Assembly (NCBI GenBank): GCA_030248215.1
Contig: JASANG010002820.1
Span: 20,209 to 84,208, forward strand
DNA length: 64,000 bases
Origin: Enoplolaimus lenunculus
Lineage: Eukaryota; Nematoda; Enoplea; Enoplida; Thoracostomopsidae
Reading direction: 5' to 3'
Position 1 is the stretch's first letter, and every line of letters begins with the position of its first letter. The notes beneath the pieces are model-generated. The model searched no databases. It was not told the origin of the DNA and saw nothing but the letters and a program-made list of their open reading frames with translations. The translations under genes were made by a program, and so were the position numbers. This document shows, piece by piece, positions 13,401 through 19,400 of the stretch.

Positions 13401-16400
13401 TTCGGGAGGTCGGTTAGCTGCCCCCCCGGACGGAATGTAAAAAAACTACCCCTACTACACCGCATGCTCAGACGTTCTGGTGCAGAACTTTCTTTGTATT
13501 ATATTTATGACGGAAAATGATCTAAAAAGTCGTTCTAACAATTCAGCTGTGCATGGGGTGGGAGCATAAGGATGCCAAAGCATCCTTACTTTATACAATT
13601 AATTCGCATGGCAAACCAGCATCCGTTTCCTGTTCGTCCCTGCTATATTTGGTGGTTCCGTGCGCTTACTTTACGTTGCCCTGTGCTAATTGAGTATCGT
13701 CGCTTAACAACGTCTCGGATCGCTTGATGTCGCCAACGATAAAACTGACATCCTTCAAATTCGACAATATCAAGGAAGTGTTCTGAAAAAGAATTTAAGC
13801 TTCAATTGAATTTTACACCATTTAATCTAAAAGTTCCATTAAAACATCGGCCAATGTAACTTTAAGGGGCGTAACAGTAGATTAAGCGTATTCCTAAGCC
13901 TAAGCGTTGCAAAAACGTGTTCCTAAGCCTAAGCTTAAGCCTAAGCCTACGCGTTGCAAAAACGTGTTCCTAAGCCTAAGGCGTTGCAAAAACGTGTTCC
14001 TAAGCCTAAGCTTAAGCCTAAGCCTACGCGTTGCAAAAACGTGTTCCTAAGCCTAAGCTTAAAAGCCTAACCGAAAAAATGTAATCTAGAATCTAAACCT
14101 ACTCTTTTGTAGGCCCGCCAGAAACCTGGACGCTCTTTAAAGTAACATGGCCCAATACGTCAGTCGGGACACCATGTCTAGTTTTAGGTGTAGGTTATGT
14201 TAAACACCTCTTTAGCCTAAAAACATTTTTGCTTGAATTACGAATTTCAGGTTGATAGCCAGCCCAACTTGCTAGAGGGGGTCGAAAATATATGCGGAGG
14301 TCATGCGAAATTTATATGCAAAATTCACAAACACACATGACCTTAGTATAAAATTAATCACAGAGCAATAATACATAAAACTATACATTAGTGTAAGCCA
14401 CGGAAGTACAGATTAATCAGCATCCGCATGATAATCGGCAGGTTTTTGTATAATTATCGGCATCGACACTGCAAAAAAAAAATCCGAAATTTGCTGCTGA
14501 TCCTAATTGTGATAGTATCACCACAATTCGTCCCCAGACAACTTGTCGTCCGGCAACTTGTAATTCCAAACGTCATCGACCCGACAATTCGTTGCTCATC
14601 ATTATGCTTTAGGCTTAGGCTTAGGATTTCGCTTAGAATTATGCTTTAATTTATTCATAAGCTTCTAAGATTAAGACACCGTTAGGTTAAAAGTTGTCGG
14701 GCGACGAATTGTCGTAGATTCAATTTTGATAACGGTACATAATAAGTAACGTAACGTACCCATATCGTGAAGCACTTTAGCCAATAGGAGACCAGGAAAG
14801 CGTCGAAGCGTTGAATAGTCATTGGTATTGGTCAATTTGAGCAGAAGGTCGCCGTCCAATGAGAGCAAATCGGCAAGTTCACAAACGGTAATGCCGTAAT
14901 GCGAACACTCGATGAAGCCACACACCGCTGCAAGCACTGGCTTAGTGTAGCGTGACTCTGCGGCCTTTAATATAAAGCTTACATTGTCAATACCAACGAT
15001 TTGTTCGCATTGTAGCCGAGATTACCGTTCGAACGCGTATAATCTTGGAATGCGAGCCAGGGGGCAGCGAGCGAGAATAGTATTCTGACTCCAATGGTCG
15101 GCACGCTATACTACACTGTAAATTCCAGTGAGTTGATTTTAACTGAGAATGAGTTGATTACCGTTCGAAAACGTATAATCTTGGAATGCGAGCCAGGGGG
15201 CAGCGAGCGAGAATAGTATTCTGACTCCAAGGTTCGGCACGTTATACTACGCTGTAAATTCCAGTGAGTCGATTTTAACTCAGAATAAAGTTGAATCCCA
15301 CACAGAGGTCTGAGTTCTGAATTAGGTCTTTCAGAACTCAGAAATCAGAATTGATTTAACTCATCTTGAGTTAGTTTGTCAACTCACCCAGAATTAAGTC
15401 AACTCAGAGTGAGTTAATATCTACTGGTATCAACTCAGAAATAGCCACAAATAACTAATTCTCTCTCTGAATTGATTAATCAACTCATTCGAATTTACAG
15501 TGCAAAGCCGGTAAAAAGGCTTTATTTCTCGGTTCTCTGGAAATTTCACTGGGTCGATATATTCCTTTGGCCTCTTGCTATACGCACATATCCTTTATTA
15601 TGCTTGGACTACAGTTTCGAATTTGGTTGCAAAACATTGGTGTAACAAACTAGCCATCGTTTTAAAATAACCTTGCGATGATTAAAAACTTATTACTAGC
15701 TCCACACTTAAACACGCCCGCAATCCAGGAGTTTATCAATGTTCAACTCGATTTTATAAATTAAACGACCGGATGTTAATTGAAACAAATTTAAAATTCA
15801 ATTACTCGCTGTCCATATTTTTGAAAATAGTAGTCCAAAATTGACTGTTTTCAACATTCCACACGATGGACGCAACTAAAACGGAATGTCGTATCAAAAA
15901 CATTTGAAGAAGGCGCCATTGTCGAAACATGGATGTCGTTTAGTGCTGATTTTTGCAACAGCAAACGTAAAGATCCGCACATAAAGGCGGCAACCCCCTG
16001 TATCCCGATAGCTACGACATGGTTTAAAATCAAACAACAAAGCTAAAATAATTCTTCCCTCAGTTTCACTCAACTTTACCTCTAACAACGCGTTCAAAAC
16101 CGCTTCAACGGAAGTTGGAATCACTAGTGACAAATGTTCTCCGGTTGAAGTCGATCCCTGATCGCTGTTCGACGGAAGACCTTGAGATTGCCATTCACGA
16201 ATGTATATCGAAACCGCTGCACCAAATAAAGGCGTTGGAGTAGTTGTCGTTTGAGCACACGCCACCAACTCAGACGGTAAATGAACTATTTGCCTACGGG
16301 GTACATGCGACACTGATTGTTCAGAAGTTGATAGATGACATTTAACTAGCGCTATTAGCGATTCAGTAGACAGTCGCGAGTCTAAGTTGATCACACTATT

Positions 16401-19400
16401 CGATGGAAGGGTGTCAAAAGCTAAAATTGGTGGAATTACTGGCACAGGTTGTTTCACAGATGACGTCGCCGGTGCAGAATTGGCAACATCACCCGATTTT
16501 GGCTGAGACGCCGGCTGTTTTTGTGATGCTGATTTTTGAGCGGATTGTGGTTTACCGCCCGCTCCAAGAATGATGCGAACATTACACAGAGGGATGTTTG
16601 GATCTGGGAGCCATTGTTTTTGACGTCCAGTAAATATCGACCGACTGTCACGTAACGAATGGATATTGTCAATAATCAGCAATAATGGAGACAGCGCCGT
16701 ATCCTTAGAATTGCCTCGCAATTCGCTGTTAGCCATGATGATTTTTCCACCGTCTACTAGAGACGGCTTGTCCACGCCGGCGCCTTTAGAAGCTTGGATC
16801 CCTGAGTTTGTTCCTTTCGTTGAACCCTGCGCGCCAGTGGCCGCTCCCCGTGTTGATATACCACTGATCAGTCTTTGAAACCATGCCACAACAGTATCTT
16901 CATCATAACTAGCACGCTCGACGGACGGCATTTGATCCCAAAAGTTGTACGCTACAGTTAGCTGCCGACAGATGCCATTCAGTAAATCGCCTAACAACCA
17001 TGTATTTGGCGAAGTGCAACAACGACGCGCAACAACCACAACTGGTGTCGTTGCCGAAGAAGTAACGCTTTGCCCGTCTAAAAACAACTTCCGGGCTGTG
17101 ATACTGTTTGCAGCGTACGCCGCTGCGCTGAGCAGTGTCGATTTTCCGTTACCTTCTTCGCCAGATACCATACAAATTGGTGCGATAGCAGTTTGAAACT
17201 CACTCACAAAGCTAATCAATTTGTTCATTTCTACTGAATGAACTTGAGTTGAAATTCGGTTCAGTACAACGCCAACAGCGTCGTCTGTGAGTCGGCAAGT
17301 CGAGTTTGATACGAGCATTTTCAACTGAGCAACAGCTTCACAATTTGACTGAGAAATAATTTGTGATTTGAAAATTTTGTTCCAATTGCGTTTGTATAAA
17401 ATGTCAACTGGTTTACTGATTCCGCCAGTGTCGACCAAATCGGAACGACCTTGTCCGACTGCACTGCCGGATGTTTGTACAACAGCGCGTTGTATTAGTT
17501 GTTTGAGCTTGTACGTAACGTACGGTGCAAAATTTTCCAAATATTGCTTATATTTCTTGTTATGTTGGCTGTTGTTGCTTTTCACTGCCGCTAACAGTTC
17601 GTTCGACGTTGACGCTGGCGAAAATTGAGGATCGAATTCTAAGTTGATTTGAAACTGCTCGATGTTTGGTTTATCAAGCGTTTTTGATAGCTCAGATTTT
17701 AAGCTTGACGCTCGTTTCGATTCTGTCTCACTATGATTACGGTCTGATTCGGAGCTCGAGTTAAGTAACCCGTTATGAATCGAACTCATCGCTGTATCCG
17801 CGGTAGGAGTCGCTTCGTCGATAAACGCTGGTTCAGTTGAATTTCGAGTTAGATTCGATGAAAAACTGGCGACTGCGGCGGTTACTCGTTGCTTGCATGT
17901 TGCAGTTGTAATTGTGCGAACGACAAACAAGCAACGATTTTGGTCAAATTCCGTTTGTATTGCTGATCGAGTGAGCGTTTCGATCCAAGATGTGGTTAGC
18001 GGCGAGCTGGAATCCGGATTTGATCTGGCGCTGTCCTGAAATTGTGATGTCAATTGAGTAGCTTTAGCAAGTTTGTCAGATTTTAGAGTTATGCTTAGAC
18101 TTATAGATTTTTGTTTCAAGGCGAATTTTGGACAAATTTTCAGTTGATTACAAATGCTAGCATGGATTTAGCAATTTCACCTGTTTTTAAGTTTTTAGGT
18201 TTAGGTCAAACTTTCTGGAAAAAGTATTATCGGTTTGTTTAATACGTTTGTTTGTTCCAGTCTCGTCGTTTGGTTACATTACATATACAGGGTTACTAGC
18301 AAAAAGCATTTACATGATTACAAGACGTATCATCAGCCAGAGGCGGATCCAACAATTTCTAACGGGGGCGGCGGGTTGGCAGATGTTAAGAAACTCAAAA
18401 ATTGTAAGATATGGAACTCATCATTTTATCGCTAAAAAGTCCTTGTTTAGTGGAAAAATGGTAAGGTTTTATCACAAAAAAATTTCTGACAGTAAACATT
18501 GAATTTTTAATATAAAAAATTTTCGGAGGACAAATTTTAAAGTAGGCACCATACTATTTTATTGAACCTAGAAAAGCTCATTTACCAAATGATCTTCAGT
18601 TTCAGTATCGTTAAGTGCTGAAAGCACTACTCGTTGTACTTCAGTATATTCTCGGGCAACGTCTTTTCGAGTACTGAAAACAAAAATTGATGTACAAACT
18701 GGTGTTTGAAACGGCGAACATTTAATTTAAGTTTGTGAAATTTTTTAATTTAAATTTGTGAAATTTTTTAATGTAATTTTTAATTTTAATTTGTGAAATT
18801 TTTTAATGTAATTTTTAATTTTAATTTGTTTTGTGAAATTTTTTAATGTAATTTTTAATTTTAATTTGTGAAATTTTTTAATGTAATTTTTAATTTTAAT
18901 TTGTGAAATTTTTTAATGTAATTTTTAATTTTAATTTGTGGAAATTTTTTTAAAATTAATAATTGTGAAATTTTTTATTTTAATGTAATTTTTAATTTTA
19001 ATTTGTGAAATTTTTTAATGTAATTTTTAATTTTAATTTGTGAAATTTTTTAATGTAATTTTTAATTTTAATTTGTGAAATTTTTTAATGTAATTTTTAA
19101 TTTTAATTTGTGAAATTTTTTAATGTAATTTTTAATTTTAATTTGTGAAATTTTTTAAATTTCAATTTGTGATATTTTTTAAAACATAAACCGATAAACC
19201 CGTAACTGGATAAAATATTGTCATTTGAAAATGGCTTTTTAAGATACGTATACCTTCGTCCAAATTCCGCAATGTGTATAATTCCTATCATCAGTTGGTG
19301 ATAAGTCTTCAAAATGACCAACACCTACAATTGCAGATCTCAATATTCGTACAGAATTAGTGCAAGTCAAACGCGCATAATATGCTGAATTTCGAACCTC

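Noticed and set aside
18035-18119. Upstream extension of exon 6 to position 18119
   Set aside because: The open frame continues, but a good acceptor at 18036-18038 joins exon 5 in phase, and the extension is not needed or similar to the family.
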